Shown here piece by piece: positions 33,396-44,563 of a stretch of 64,000 bases of DNA; within the stretch, counting starts at the first letter, position 1; each line of letters begins with the position of its first letter. Position numbers and translations under genes: made by a program. Source of the DNA: Eutypella sp. D-1. Its lineage: Eukaryota > Ascomycota > Sordariomycetes > Xylariales > Diatrypaceae. The stretch is from NCBI GenBank assembly GCA_023313575.1, contig JAJTTP010000003.1:3348001-3412000 (forward strand). Reading direction: 5' to 3'. The notes below the pieces were generated by a model. It searched no databases. It was not told the origin of the DNA and was given only the letters and a program-made list of their open reading frames with translations.

Positions 33396-35258
33396 TCATC
33401 TCCTAGACAAACGCCCGGGTACGCGATCCGAGAGATCCCTGCTCTGGGCAATGCCCGTCCTGTCCCGGCCACCGCCGCTCCTGATACCGCCAGCAGCAGC
33501 AGTAGCAGCGGTGGATGCGGTGATGGCGCGTGGGGAGGCCTGCGGGCGCGGGCGTAGGCGCCTCCTAGACGCCGCTGTCTCCGGTGCAGAAGCAGGAGGC
33601 GAAGGAGACGACGAGGACCCGCCTAGCAGCAATCGCAGTGTGGCGGCAGCGGCGCGGAACGGGGCAGTGATGACGGCGAGGGCGGCGCGTAGGGGGAGGG
33701 CTACGAGAGACAGGGCGAAGACAAGGGGGTTGCCGCTGTTTCTGTTTTTATTGTTGCTGTCGCTGCCGCCGCCAGGTCCGGTGGTAGCGGCCAGCGCAAC
33801 GGCGTCGTGCACGCGGTGGTCGAGGAACTCGAGGCGCGCGTCGGTCTGCGTGGCGAGCTGCGCGAGCTTCTTCTCGTACCGCCGCATCGCGCGGTTCAGC
33901 GCCTCCAGCTCCGGCTGCATCGTCCCGGCCACGACCTCCTGCGCAGCCGTCGTCGCCGCTGCGATCTGCTGCTGCTGCTGGTGTTGTTGGAGACTCGGTT
34001 TCGAATTCCGGCGGTTGGGGTTAGGGGTGCTAGAGGAGGTAGGACTCGTGGGGCTGGCGTTGGGGGGTTCGGCGTTGTTATCGTTCATGTAGTCGTCCTC
34101 TTCGGGATCCAGGAAGGTCGCGGTCCGCGCCTCGAGGTCGTTAAGTCTGGCGGAGAGGGCGCGTAGGTCCTCGGCGGCGGCGGGGCTGGCATAGGGATTT
34201 GCGTTGGCGACCAGGCGCTGCATGCGCAAGGTGCGGGCGCGGACCATGCCGATGAGATGGGAGATGGGGCGCAGCTCGGCGGCGAACAGGAAAATGGTCA
34301 GGTTATAGTCCGACACCAGGCCCTCGGAGGGCCGCGACAGCTGGCCCCGGATCGTATGCAGAAGGTAGCTGCCCAGCGCCGGGAACGCGAAGCACCACGC
34401 CAGCGCCATCATCTCGTGCATCCGGAGCTCCTTAGCCGCCGCCTCTGCCGCCGCCGCCCGCCGCGTCTCGTTGGCGGACCTCTGCGCGTATTTCGACCGC
34501 GAGTGCGACGACTTTTTCTCGGGTGTGACTCCATTAGGCTTTCCTTGTCCTGACCCCTCCTCCTCTACGTGATCAGGGTCCTCATCAATGTCTTCGAGTG
34601 TCGTCGCGCCAGGCGGCGTAGCGCAGCGCTCCGGGCCGCCGTCAGAGTCCGGGTCGGACTCACCGAGGACAGCCTCCTCGAGGTCGACGACGCAGACCTG
34701 CTGCGTCTCGTGATACCAGTCCCAGGGCTGGGTGACGGACCAGTGGAGGAATACGGCGGCGAGGCTGAGAAGGATCAGGTCGGTGAAGAAAGAGGCGCCG
34801 TTCTGGAAGAACACGCCGGCCACAGCGGGCAGCAGCGCGAAGACGAGCGGGAGGTACGACGTCGCCTGTCTGGTGTGCGACTGTGTCCTGTTGCCGCCGC
34901 TCGGATTCAGTAAGTCTTCGGCGCTGGCCCCCAGATCCCTCCTCGCGTCGCCCAGGCTGAAGTCGGAGAAGCTGGAGCTGCCTCTGCGAATACCGGCCAG
35001 GAGACCGCCCTCGTCTGCGAGCATGGGGGTAACGGGCGTTGGGGCCGGATTCGGGTTTGGATTCATATTCCCGCGGCGCCGCCGTCGCATCTGCGGCCCT
35101 TCGTCTATGGTAACGGCGCGACGCATGCCGAAGCCCGGAGGCGCATGCCCGTTCCCCGTGGGTGGCGAGGGTCGCCGGCCTGTTGTCGTCGTCGTCGTCG
35201 CGAAAGATGCGGAATGGGAGGGTGAGACATGGCTGCCGTTGTTCTCATCGTCGGCCAT
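33396..35258 (-). CDS. Multi-pass membrane protein, family not recognised
   Basis: Single exon, 620 residues from the ATG at 35258. I do not recognise the family. Residues 1-130 are Ser/Thr/Pro-rich and end with a SSSFSDFSLGDARRDLGAS motif. Two hydrophobic segments follow (about 135-155 and 157-175), then WSVTQPWDWYHETQ, an acidic loop (about 190-240), a basic Ala-rich helix, a further pair of hydrophobic segments (about 282-303 and 318-330), and PISHLIGMVRARTLRMQRLV. Residues 363-380 and 447-480 look like coiled coil, separated by an Asn/Pro/Gln-rich linker with short polyQ. A last hydrophobic stretch (511-532) precedes a basic C-terminus. The layout suggests an endomembrane protein with helical cytoplasmic domains. 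The frame is fully open with coherent domain blocks, so the gene itself is likely real. Confidence 0.8.
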   Translation of the reverse strand: MADDENNGSHVSPSHSASFATTTTTTGRRPSPPTGNGHAPPGFGMRRAVTIDEGPQMRRRRRGNMNPNPNPAPTPVTPMLADEGGLLAGIRRGSSSFSDFSLGDARRDLGASAEDLLNPSGGNRTQSHTRQATSYLPLVFALLPAVAGVFFQNGASFFTDLILLSLAAVFLHWSVTQPWDWYHETQQVCVVDLEEAVLGESDPDSDGGPERCATPPGATTLEDIDEDPDHVEEEGSGQGKPNGVTPEKKSSHSRSKYAQRSANETRRAAAAEAAAKELRMHEMMALAWCFAFPALGSYLLHTIRGQLSRPSEGLVSDYNLTIFLFAAELRPISHLIGMVRARTLRMQRLVANANPYASPAAAEDLRALSARLNDLEARTATFLDPEEDDYMNDNNAEPPNASPTSPTSSSTPNPNRRNSKPSLQQHQQQQQIAAATTAAQEVVAGTMQPELEALNRAMRRYEKKLAQLATQTDARLEFLDHRVHDAVALAATTGPGGGSDSNNKNRNSGNPLVFALSLVALPLRAALAVITAPFRAAAATLRLLLGGSSSSPSPPASAPETAASRRRLRPRPQASPRAITASTAATAAAGGIRSGGGRDRTGIAQSRDLSDRVPGRLSRR

Positions 35259-37193
35259 GGCGGGCTTAGAATCGGCGTTGCATACAGCATGCCTCCCCGT
35301 TATGTCAAAGAAATTGAACCACTACGTAAATAAATGAAGCGATTCCGACCTCGGTGTCTGATGCTCAGTGTTTATGGGGGGTTTGATGGCGAATTTCAAT
35401 CGCGGGAGAATCACACAGTGGCCAAGGCACACATATGTCGCTACAGCACGCTGCTACGTAAGCATGAGGAAGATGACAGCGTGATATTTTGATGTTGAGC
35501 CGAAGTGCGCTGATGTGTACATTGCTCTGCACTACAAAGTATAGAAACAAGAGTTGTATAGGTAGGTAAGGAATGAACGTAAAGGACCGCGTGCCATAAA
35601 AAAAAAAGGTAAGCTGGGCGCCTGACGTTGGCAGGCACGCAGGTTGGCAGGGTTGTTGGCAAGGTATTGGGTATGTAAGTACATCAGAGAGGCGCGGGTA
35701 AGTACTGTAGTGGGTTCAAGTAGCGGGTAGGCAGGGCTGGCAGGGGTGGGAATCTGGGGAATACTGGCCCCCCTCGGGAGGAAGACCCCAGTCACGTCCC
35801 CTGATTCCGGTAATGCCAAGGTAGATTCAGCGGGGCTAATGCTGGACCCCCCCCCCTCCCCAAATTCGTTCCAAGCCCTGAAGGCCCTGATGCCGTCATT
35901 ATTGTGCGCTAACGTAAAATATCGTAGCTGCCCCGCGCCGCCGCCGCATTCAGGATCCCGAGTCTGTGATATAAATCACCACACTTAGGAATAGCCCTGG
36001 AGATATCGGAGATATATTTACAGTGTGGGCCTGCTTGCTCAGATATCCTCGACGCACGGATGTCACTTTCATGTATAATTCAGTCTGGCCGTCTGTATCT
36101 ATATACCTACCTCCTTGTAGCTCCTTGCCAGCAGGATCTTCTTAGAGAGTGCGATTCTGTGTTCGGGGCATCACGAATAATTACTGGCTCTGCGACTTGG
36201 CTAAATGCAGGGAATATATATGTCCGCTCCCATTGCCATTACTTTTGAGAGGAACAACTCTTTACAGGGCTAAAAATTCACTGCTAGATCGTGGATAACT
36301 TGTCCCTAGATATCCGTCTTAAGTTGACTCCTCTCAGTCCTGATTCTGGAATCGCCTACTCAGTTGTCAAACCTTGAGGGATGTCTATCGTGGTCTCGGT
36401 GCAGGGACAGGGTTCTGAAGTCTTGCTTAACATGTCACTCGATGCTGGCGTAGTGACTCCTCGAGGGTTTCGTCAAATAGTAGAACTGAGGTTCGTTCCC
36501 CTTCAGCCCGAGAGTAATCCAACTCAAGAGCCCTCGACATGAAACCTTGAAATGTTCTACCGTAGGGTCTTCACTTTAACTCAATGCAAGTGCATCAACT
36601 ATGTGGAGGGGAATTCGCTCGTTTTGAGACGGACAACGCTGGGTTTTTGATATCATGGCATCTCAGATGGTGTGGTAGATCACTCGTCGAGTCTTCTACA
36701 TCCCTGAAGATCTGATCTCCCTTACTTTTAGGAAGATTGATTACCTTCCTTTCCCTACAAGAGACCATAACGTCTCATCGTTGCTCCATGAACATGATAT
36801 GGGTATGATGTAGTTTCGGAGAGCCTGCTACCTCCCCCGACAAATACTAATGGACTCGGTGCTGGTGTATACATAGCAACTTCAAGTACAACACCGACCA
36901 CTTCACCTAAACCAGGTGATTATAATGGGAGACTGTAATGAAACTGACGATTTTGTACAGCTTTGCAGCTCCCCGGAACAAGAATGCCATTAAGTGCAGG
37001 TCTGGCTGGTAAGTGGTCATACAAGAAATACACAATGTCCTTAGTTATGTACGCCACAAACAGGGAAGGCGCCGGGAAAGATAAAGGACTCGAAAAGGAG
37101 ATAGCTGTCCCTCCAACTATTAACAATTCAAGCGAATAAAAATATCAAAAAGAAAAGAAACCAAAAAGAGATAGAAGAAAAAAAAAGGAAAAA
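35259..37193. other. Intergenic region upstream of the 620-residue membrane protein (1.9 kb)
   Basis: Contains the promoter of the minus-strand membrane protein gene and the downstream flank of the tRNA. No credible ORF or repeat array is seen; a C8 run at about 35850 and AT-rich stretches are the only features. Confidence 0.5.
37175..37193 (-). terminator. RNA polymerase III T-run terminator of tRNA-Arg
   Basis: The minus strand reads TGTTTTTCC then a longer T-run immediately after the tRNA discriminator base. This is the expected pol III stop signal. Confidence 0.75.
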
Positions 37194-37299
37194 CACCCGA
37201 CGCGGGGCTCGAACCCGCAATCGCCAGATATCGTAGGATAGTCTCTCTCGAAGGAGAGACCGATAGAAGTCTGGCGCCTTACCATTAGGCCAGCCGGGC
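37194..37299 (-). tRNA. tRNA-Arg (anticodon UCU) with a 34-nt intron
   Basis: Read on the minus strand: acceptor GCCCGGC pairs with GTCGGGT (two G-U pairs), D arm GCC/GGC, anticodon stem CCAGA/TCTGG, T arm GCGGG-TTCGAAC-CCCGC, five-base variable loop and discriminator G. With a canonical 7-base anticodon loop the anticodon is TCT (Arg) and the intron lies after position 37, the eukaryotic site. The 34-nt intron itself contains a strong hairpin, GTCTCTC with GAGAGAC. T-runs just past the 3' end (TTTTT, then TTTTTTTTT) fit RNA polymerase III termination. The mature tRNA is 72 nt plus CCA. No second tRNA gene was found in the window. Confidence 0.95.
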
Positions 37300-38341
37300 T
37301 TGATGTTTTTTGGAAGAGTTTTGACTGCAACGCCGAGTTGTGTGCGTTTTTCCGCCGTTATTGGCCACCATAAATGTGCCGCGCTAGGCGCCGTTAGCGA
37401 TAAGCGATTGGGCTTCTACACTGGTAGTACCAGGTACCTCGGTACAGTAGGTAGGTATTTTCGCACTAAAGAGGCAAGCTCTAATCGACTTGAAGCTTCA
37501 CTAACTGCATAAGTATAGGTCTACATCCATCTACCTATGCTACTCGGCTACTCTGGGCAGAGGTAGTGGCAGCGTGTGTTAACGATAAGGTTTTAGAGTG
37601 GTGTGGTATACCAAATTTGTGTAATTTCCCCTGCGTACGCGTTCCAACCTGACTATTCTTGCAGTGGGAGGGGAGGGGAGATCTGCCATAGGGCTACCTA
37701 GTACCTATGTTGGGCATGTACTTACGCCGATACCCCTTTAGTAGCTGCCCAGGTGTACCCCAAGAGCTCTCTAGAATTACCTGCTCAAGCCTTAGGTACC
37801 TTAGGTAGGTAGTATCCAATTTGCACAAAACCTTGGGAACCTTGCAATTCTCGTCATTGCGCCAATTCACAATTCCCACCACTTGCCAGTTCTACCCCAA
37901 TTCCCAATCCAATTCACTCCATTCGCTTGGGCCCCTTCATAGTGTAAATAATTCTGCGCATAAAACTACCCGCAATCTCTGCTCTAGTTTCCACAGAGGT
38001 AATCCGCACACCTACCCACACCACAAACGACAAAAGCACAGACATACCTAGTTATCAGTTACCGGAGATCCAGTTGTTTCAGTCCCCCGTCTTGCCAATC
38101 AATTTAGTAGACCCGCCGCGAAGAAGAAAAAAAAAGGAAAAAAAGACACCCCGCGATCGCATTACAAAGATCACGAAAAAAAAAGAAAGAAAGAAAGAAA
38201 GAAAAAAGAAACGCACTCTCTCCAGCCTCCCACAGCTCAACGCACTCGACAATTCCTTAGTAGTAGAGAAAGTAAGAGATAAGGAAAGGAAGACGAAAAA
38301 AAAAACCAAGGAAAGAAAGAAAAAAAGGACAAAAATCGAAA
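37300..38341. promoter_or_regulatory. Upstream region of the mitochondrial SSB gene
   Basis: About 1 kb between the tRNA and the SSB start. Its last part (about 38118-38341) is a strongly A/G-rich leader with GAAA repeats (38183-38205) and several A7-A10 runs. TAGGTACCTTAGGTAGG-type motifs lie at 37792-37812. No coding sequence is supported. Confidence 0.5.
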
Positions 38342-39216
38342 ATGTCTTTCCTAGCTCGCCGCGCATTCGCCGCCACACAACGGGCCGCCGCGACGACTCC
38401 GCTCGCGACAACGACTCCGGCGCGCGCCTTCTCTGCCTCAGCCCGCCGCGAGATCGCTAAGATCACCTTGGTCGGCAACCTGGCCGCGCAGCCCGAGCTC
38501 AAGACCACCGGCACCGGCCGCGAGGTCATCGAGTACTCCGTCGCGAGCAGCACGGGCTCCGGCGACAACCGCCGCACCAGCTGGTTCCGCGTCTCCGCCT
38601 TCACCGACGGCGAGGCCCGCCGCAATTTTATAACCAGCTTGCCTAAGGGGTACGTGGGTTTTTTATTTTAATTTTTTAACCTGCTGTGGTTGCTATTAGT
38701 GTTGGTGTTGTCGGTGTTGTTATTGTTGCTATTGGTTTTTGGTTTTTTCCCCCCCCTCCTATCCCGCGCTATCTTTTGTATTCTCACCCTGAAAGAGAAA
38801 AAGAAAGAAAAGCCTTGGAGGACACGCAGAGTCACGATTCGATGATGAGGTGGAGTGGATTAGGTCGCGGAAGAGCAGATGAAAGAGAGAGGAGAAGCAG
38901 AGATAATGAATATGAGATGTGTGCATTGAATCAATTGGCTACATAACTAACCCATCTCACAGTGCTACCGTCTACGTCGAGGGCGACTGCAACATTAATA
39001 CCTGGACCGACGCCGACGGAAAGAAAAATTCGGCGTTGAATATCAACCAGAGTAAGAAAGCCACCCCCCGCCCCCCTTCCCCCTCTCTCTCTTTCGGTGA
39101 CCCCGACACCCCTAGGGGAGAAAAGCATCACACCACTAACCCAAGATGAAAAAACTCCAGAGAACCTCCAGGTCCTCCGTCGGCCCCAACCGCCCCCCGA
39201 GTCCGAGTCCGAGTAA
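38342..39216 (+). CDS. rim1: Mitochondrial single-stranded DNA-binding protein (Rim1-like), 3 exons
   Basis: Exons 38342-38649, 38963-39051 and 39161-39216 encode 150 residues. The product coats single-stranded mitochondrial DNA during replication and repair. Residues 1-35 are rich in Arg, Ala, Ser and Thr without acids, ending RAFSASARR, a textbook matrix-targeting presequence. The OB fold follows: EIAKITLVGNLAAQPELK, REVIEYSVASS, RRTSWFRVSAF, then KGATVYVEGDCNINTWTDADGKKNSALNINQ across the first junction. The C-terminus LQVLRRPQPPPESESE is short and acidic. Intron 1 is long for this genome (313 nt) and T/G-rich, with branch site AACTAAC; intron 2 has CACTAAC. The exact third-exon acceptor is inferred from frame and the family's LxVLxRP ending. 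It converges on the glutathione synthetase gene. Confidence 0.93.
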
Positions 39217-40188
39217 AATAAGGAAGGGAAGGGACGGGAAGGCAAGGCAAGGCAAGGAGAGAGACAGAGCACACACGGGCGGGAAAAAAAGGAAAAAATA
39301 GATATCTACCCTAGTATATCATGAGAGGGGATACCACTGGATCTAGTGGGCTATGCTGCTGGCATAACCGCTCGCAGAAAGTAGAAGCAGTAGGTAGAGC
39401 GCGGACGTAGTGTGCCGGTGGAATCTGCAACTGTATGTAGCTCTTGTTTTCAGAAGTGTCTGCGTGACGTGTAATGGATTGATGGGATGTTCTTCAAAAT
39501 TTTCTCATTAGCCTTGCCTTGCCTTCCCTTGCTTTCTCGTCAGACGGATAGGATTGCGGGTTTCTCCCCTCTCATATATGTTAAATAATGTACGATTGAG
39601 TCTCATTTGTTCTCTTCTGGCATTGGTGCTGCTGCTGCTGCTGCTGCTACTCTTCGAACGGGGTGCGTAGGGGAAGGAAGGGAGGAAGATGAATATATGG
39701 ATGCCGGTTAGATGGAGCTCTTACTACGTGTTGCGCTGTGCTGTGCTATGCTGTGCTGTGTGTATCATTACTACGATATGTGTATCGTATAGCTTTGCTA
39801 TTATAAGAAATAGAGAGGAGGCGGGGGGTGGCTGGCTGGGCCTGATGTCATGCTCTGTACTTCAACGATGTTATCTGTTTTACTCTGAACCTGCCGTGTC
39901 TCACTTTTTGTGTCGTATTCAATATGTGCTAGCCAGCAACGTGGCGAAATGGGGGGATTATTCTAAGCCTGTAAATACCAAGCGAGCTGAGAGCACCGCG
40001 GTATTCTTTCCATTGTGTTTAAGGTTGATCAAAGGGGGAGGGAAGGAGCTGTTCATCTTAGGACACATCCATTCACAACAGGATGTCATGGTATCTACTT
40101 GCAAGCAAGAAACACAGGATCATAATCGCGAAATGCCTTCAGGCAAAGTAACTACGTAGATAAGAGTCTCTCGACCGGGAAAACGCAG
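39217..40188. other. Convergent 3' intergenic region
   Basis: About 970 bp between the SSB and glutathione synthetase stops. It includes GCT triplet repeats (about 39629-39650) and a TGTGCTGTGCTATGC repeat (about 39735-39760). A 156-codon plus-strand ORF at 39689-40159 has low-complexity, unfamiliar sequence and is not called. Confidence 0.55.
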
Positions 40189-42018
40189 CTACTCGAACGC
40201 AATGCTATCCATGCACCCGAAACCCGCCGCGACGCCGCCCTCCTCGCTCTGGTCGCCCTTGGTGCGCAGCAGGTAGCCCGCAGTAGCGTTATGCAGGATC
40301 TCGGCCTCGGCGCCAGAACCAGCGTCCCAGACGCAGGACCCGTAGACGCCGAGCTCGCAGATGACGCCGCCGCGCTCGAGGCGGCCGGCCCGCAGTATGG
40401 TGTTGCGCACGGGCGGCGGCGTGATCAGCTCCATCAGCACGTACGACCCCCAGTGCGCCTCGGGCACCGAGCCCAGGAACCCCGGTATCGCGCCCCGGTA
40501 CACGTTGTTCCCGCCCCCCTCGCGCTGCGGCTTCAGCACGTACGACTGGCTCCGCGCCGGGTCCTGCGCCAGCGCGCGCGCCCACTGCCCCGCTGCGCTC
40601 GCGCCGTCGAGCGGGTAGATGTTCGTGAAGGTGCGCGCGATCTGCGCCGCGGCCGCTGATGCGTCCGAGATCGCCGATGATGATGGTGATGATGCTCGCC
40701 GCAGGAACTGCTCTAGGATCAGCGGCGGCGCGTCTGCGACGGAGGAGGTTGCGGTCGCCGATGTCGTCGTCGCCGGCGTTGCGAGCACCTGCTGCACCTT
40801 CTTCGTGCCGGCGATCTGCGTCAGCACCGTCGGACACTTGATAGCGGCGGAGCGCTCGAGGTGGAAGCGCGCGTCCCAGGCGGCGGCGTCGGGGTAGTCG
40901 TCCGGGCCGTAGCCGGCGCGCAGGTAAACTACGGCGACCTCGAAGGCGCCGCGGTCCGACGGCAGGTGCGGCGGTGCGTAGAGCAGCGCGCGGCCGGCGC
41001 CGTCGTCGATGCGCGTCCGCGCTAGCACCTCCGAGAACGCGACCCGGAACACGGGGACCGAGAGTTGCTGCAGCTCGTACTCTAAGTGCCGCTGGTCGAA
41101 GACGTTGCGCTCGCCCCCCTGCACCACGAAGAGCACGCACTTCGGACGCGCCGCTCCGTATGCCGAGAACGCTTCTCGCATCCCCGCCGCTAGCCCCCGC
41201 GCGCTCTCGTTGTCTGGGAGCCGCAGGCTGCCCTGCTTGATCGGGTGCTCCAGCTGCGGGTACTCGGTGGCGGCAAGATATCTGTTGGGCGGGAGGGAAG
41301 AGGGGGTGGTTGTGGGGTTAGTTCATGTGGCTGCGAAGGAGGGGGATAGGGGGGCAAGGGGGATTAGTGGATGAAAGAAAACTTCTACGTACTTATGGAG
41401 CTGCGTTGTCTGGGCCGACAGTCCTCCGAACGAGGCCGCGATTGTATTGAACTCGACCTGTTTGACCTGTGGTCCGGACCCGGACGCATCCTGGTGTACC
41501 ATGTAATCAGAGCGGAAGAGCCCTAGGCTTTTGCGCTTTCATGAAGTCAGCTGTGACCGTCTTGGAGTAGATCGGTCAGGTGTAGGCAGTCAGTGTACCT
41601 ACCTGTACGTAGCCCTCCTTCTTGACTCGTAGGTGCACCTTCCATAGCTCTGTTATGAAATCGTCGCTGTCGCCGATACTGGGGAGTGTCAGGCTCGCTG
41701 GCTCAGAAGTCCCTAAGGGTATCGCACTCACTCCTTGACAATCTGGGCCAGGAACTCCTCGTCCTGGCTGATGGCGGCATAGAGCGCATTATAGGCCTTC
41801 TGAACCGCCACGGCCTGTTCGAAACACACTTCCGGGAAGGGGCTAGGAAACAGCGTCACGGGGACAGCGGTTGCGAGGAGGCCGGCCGGGTCGGCCTCGG
41901 CTGGCAATATGGCCGGGGGCGGCCGAACCGTCAGGCCATGCGCCACAGCCCAGTCCTTGATTACATCCGTAAACCGCCCCCCTTCAGCGTCCGTGAGCTC
42001 GGGCGGATAGGCTGTCAT
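40189..42018 (-). CDS. gsh2: Glutathione synthetase, 4 exons
   Basis: Exons 42018-41732, 41678-41603, 41535-41393 and 41281-40189 encode 532 residues. The enzyme joins gamma-glutamylcysteine and glycine with ATP to make glutathione, in the cytosol. Conserved eukaryotic features: PPELTDAE at the N-terminus, SLGLFRSDYMVH, QVEFNTIAASFGGL with the Glu and Asn that bind substrate and magnesium, the glycine-rich ATP loop YVLKPQREGGGNNVYRG, and the alanine-rich lid AGYLLRTK followed by GVAAGFGCMDS. The residues I know as essential are present. Intron 2 uses the acceptor AAAG before CGC; nearby alternatives break the frame, and CTGAC lies 16 nt upstream. Ala/Ser/Thr insertions around residues 340-385 are longer than in yeast. 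The gene diverges from the SNF2 gene. Confidence 0.96.
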
Positions 42019-44358
42019 TTCTCCGCCTTCCTCTTGCCTTAATGAATGCGTATATGTTTGCCTCAGCCCGGCAGCCTGGATGTCCTTGGCTTAGGCAGGA
42101 TCCAAATCGCCTTCCCCACCCTTATTCCTCTACTGCCTGGAAAATCCCAACTGTGTAGCTAGCAAGAAGCATGTAAATGACAGCTCAAGTCTTCAATAAT
42201 CCCTTTAGAAGGAGGCACTAAAAGCAAACCTAACTACTTACCTAGGAACATTGCATTTACAAGTAGGTATAGATAGGTATCCTTCTTAAGGTAAGTACTT
42301 GGCTAAGAGTGGTGTTTAGCTTATGCGATCATCTTTGTAATCAGATGCGTTAGTGGTTCCTACAGAATTCCCCCGCAAGCCCCACTAAGAAGAAGCACAA
42401 AGAAAGTATCACTGGGTAGTCTAGGTGATTGTGTACTTTAGATCCATTTGATGATGTGATTGCGGAGAATGGTCAAGACCTAATATGATCTACAATATCT
42501 TGGAGTCTATTTGGATATGGGCAGGATGGAAGGTCTTGAGGCTCATTACTTATATCATATATCAACTTGATGAATCTGTTAGTAGCATGGCTCCTCTAAA
42601 TTTTTATACAAAAGAGAAGTGCTGAATCACTTCAATGGATGTTAACCAATGATTTCTCAATGTACCTAACCCAGACAGACAAGTGAGCCACTTACAACCT
42701 TACTCTGTACAGTGTACCTAGGCTATACATAGAATGAGTGACTACCAACATTGAAGCCTTGCCCTACCCCCGCCTTTTTCCAACTTTTCTGCTTTGTAGA
42801 AATCAACAGGGATACTTATCAGGAACTTAGGTACCTAAGGTAGGGTTGTGCTACTGATAAGCCTGTGTAAACCCCTTCATATACTGCCCAGGTGGTTACC
42901 TGAGGTTCACAAGTAGGTGCGGCTTGAAAAAGTTCCGGGATCCACTGTTCTATAGCACATTCGAGGGGCCTGTTTAGGTGGAGTCTAATACATGTCTAGC
43001 TAACCCCATATGGGTAGCCCATGATATTTAAGTAGTGCTAAAATAAGGAGCGCTAAGATATTGTGGGGAACCTTAAAATGCATGGTGCATCTGTCCCGCG
43101 TCGCGCACCCGGATTTCAACTTCAATGTTCAATATTCTCCCACAAATCCGGGATATAGCCTCGGAGAGTGAGAATATAGCTTAAGGGAATGAGAATATAC
43201 TCCGGCCACTTTGTACACTGATTCTTTAGTTCCAAAGACCTAACATTAATGTTTAGGTACTGCCAACAACTCTCACCTTTTTTATTTTCTACAAAAACAT
43301 CACCTCTCTTCCTCTGATCTGTCTACCTGGACATCTTCCTTCCTTTTACTCTATATACCTGAAACACTCTTCAACCTTCAGCCTTCAAAGTAGTAGTGGC
43401 AGACATTTTGTGCCTGTCATACTCACACAGAGGTTGTCATCCTCCACTACACAAACACATACAAACACACATACTCAGACATATATATACACAACAAACC
43501 CTTCTCCTGCTCTACTTCTACCTACTCCTGTCTACCTGGGTAGGTAGTCTGAAAAGCCCTAGCCTTTTCATGCTATCTGCTCTGCGTTGTTGCAACAGCT
43601 AGTAGTGACTGAATCGCATTTGTTTTCTTCGGTTGTTCCTTCCACAAAACATCACACAAACAACAACAGACACCTCCACTAACAGCCCTGGAGATTTACG
43701 ACTTCTGTACCTCTGAATCTTATATCTAAGGTACCTCCTAGGAATAGGTATCTTGTGTTCTGGCTGCCTGGTTGCCTATCTGCCACCTACCTGGGTACTT
43801 CCTGTTTCTAATAAAACAGAAGGTGTATACCTGGGAGGTATCTAGGCACATGGGCATTTAGGTATCTCTACAATAAACACTACCTACCTGGGCAGCTCAG
43901 CTTCTTCCAGTACTCCAAGCTTCCTAAATTTGCGATATGACGTGTCGCGTTACTGCCCTCTATTATCCTCGAAACAAACCTGAAATTCCGTCCTCGAGAA
44001 CGAAAACGACCTTAGAACCGATTCCTCCTGCCGAGGTCCTACTTCACGCCTTCCTACCTAACCACCCACCCACTCGCCCACCTGTACCTGACACTTTCCA
44101 CTCGGAATTTCAATCTCAGGTCTAGAAAGAGAATTTCAAAAAAAGAAACCCTATCAGACTTGGCCTCGGAACGTTACCTACCTACACGTAGGTACCTAGA
44201 GGTAAACCTAAACTACGGTCGTCCTCACGAAGGTCTCGAAGATATAACCTTGGAATGCATACCATACTCTTTTCGAAACGACCTTTTGATACCTTCCCTA
44301 TCCCACACTCTTCCTTACTGCATCATCCAAACCTCATTCTGCAACACCACTAGCCAAG
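42019..44358. promoter_or_regulatory. Divergent intergenic region, glutathione synthetase / SNF2 translocase
   Basis: This 2.3-kb space is AT-richer than its neighbours and dense in TACCTAGGTA-type motifs, including CTTAGGTACCTAAG (42826-42839) and TAGGTACCTA (44189-44198). A direct repeat of TGAGAATATA occurs at about 43170 and 43189. Downstream parts (43270-44358) are pyrimidine-rich and likely form the SNF2 5' leader; a 62-codon upstream ORF begins at 43937. No gene is supported. Confidence 0.5.
42826..42839. repeat. 14-bp palindrome CTTAGGTACCTAAG
   Basis: The longest perfect member of the TAGGTACCTA motif family in this window; non-coding. Confidence 0.75.
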
Positions 44359-44535
44359 GTAAGTTCTGACGTCTCATTCCCAGCCTTGAAACTTCTTGAC
44401 CTAGCCTTCCTACCAATCTGGGGGCCAAGGAAGGTAGCAAGCAGTATGCCTTTCAGCTCCTATGCGCTTCCCCGCTTGACCCGCCTGACATCCACTTACC
44501 TGACTGCGTTGAACCTGATACTAACATTTTCCTAG
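44359..44535 (+). other. Intron in the 5' leader of the SNF2 gene
   Basis: Donor CAAG/GTAAGT at 44359, a perfect branch site TACTAAC ending at 44524 and acceptor TTTTCCTAG at 44535 define a 177-nt leader intron. After splicing, the main frame meets a TGA before 44592, so the upstream exon cannot extend the protein. Confidence 0.7.
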
Positions 44536-44563
44536 CCATCGATTACTCACTGGTAAACCACCA

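Noticed and set aside
39689..40159. 156-codon plus-strand ORF between SSB and glutathione synthetase
   Set aside because: Begins in a simple TGTGCTGTGC-type repeat, no recognisable family, and lies in a convergent 3' gap.
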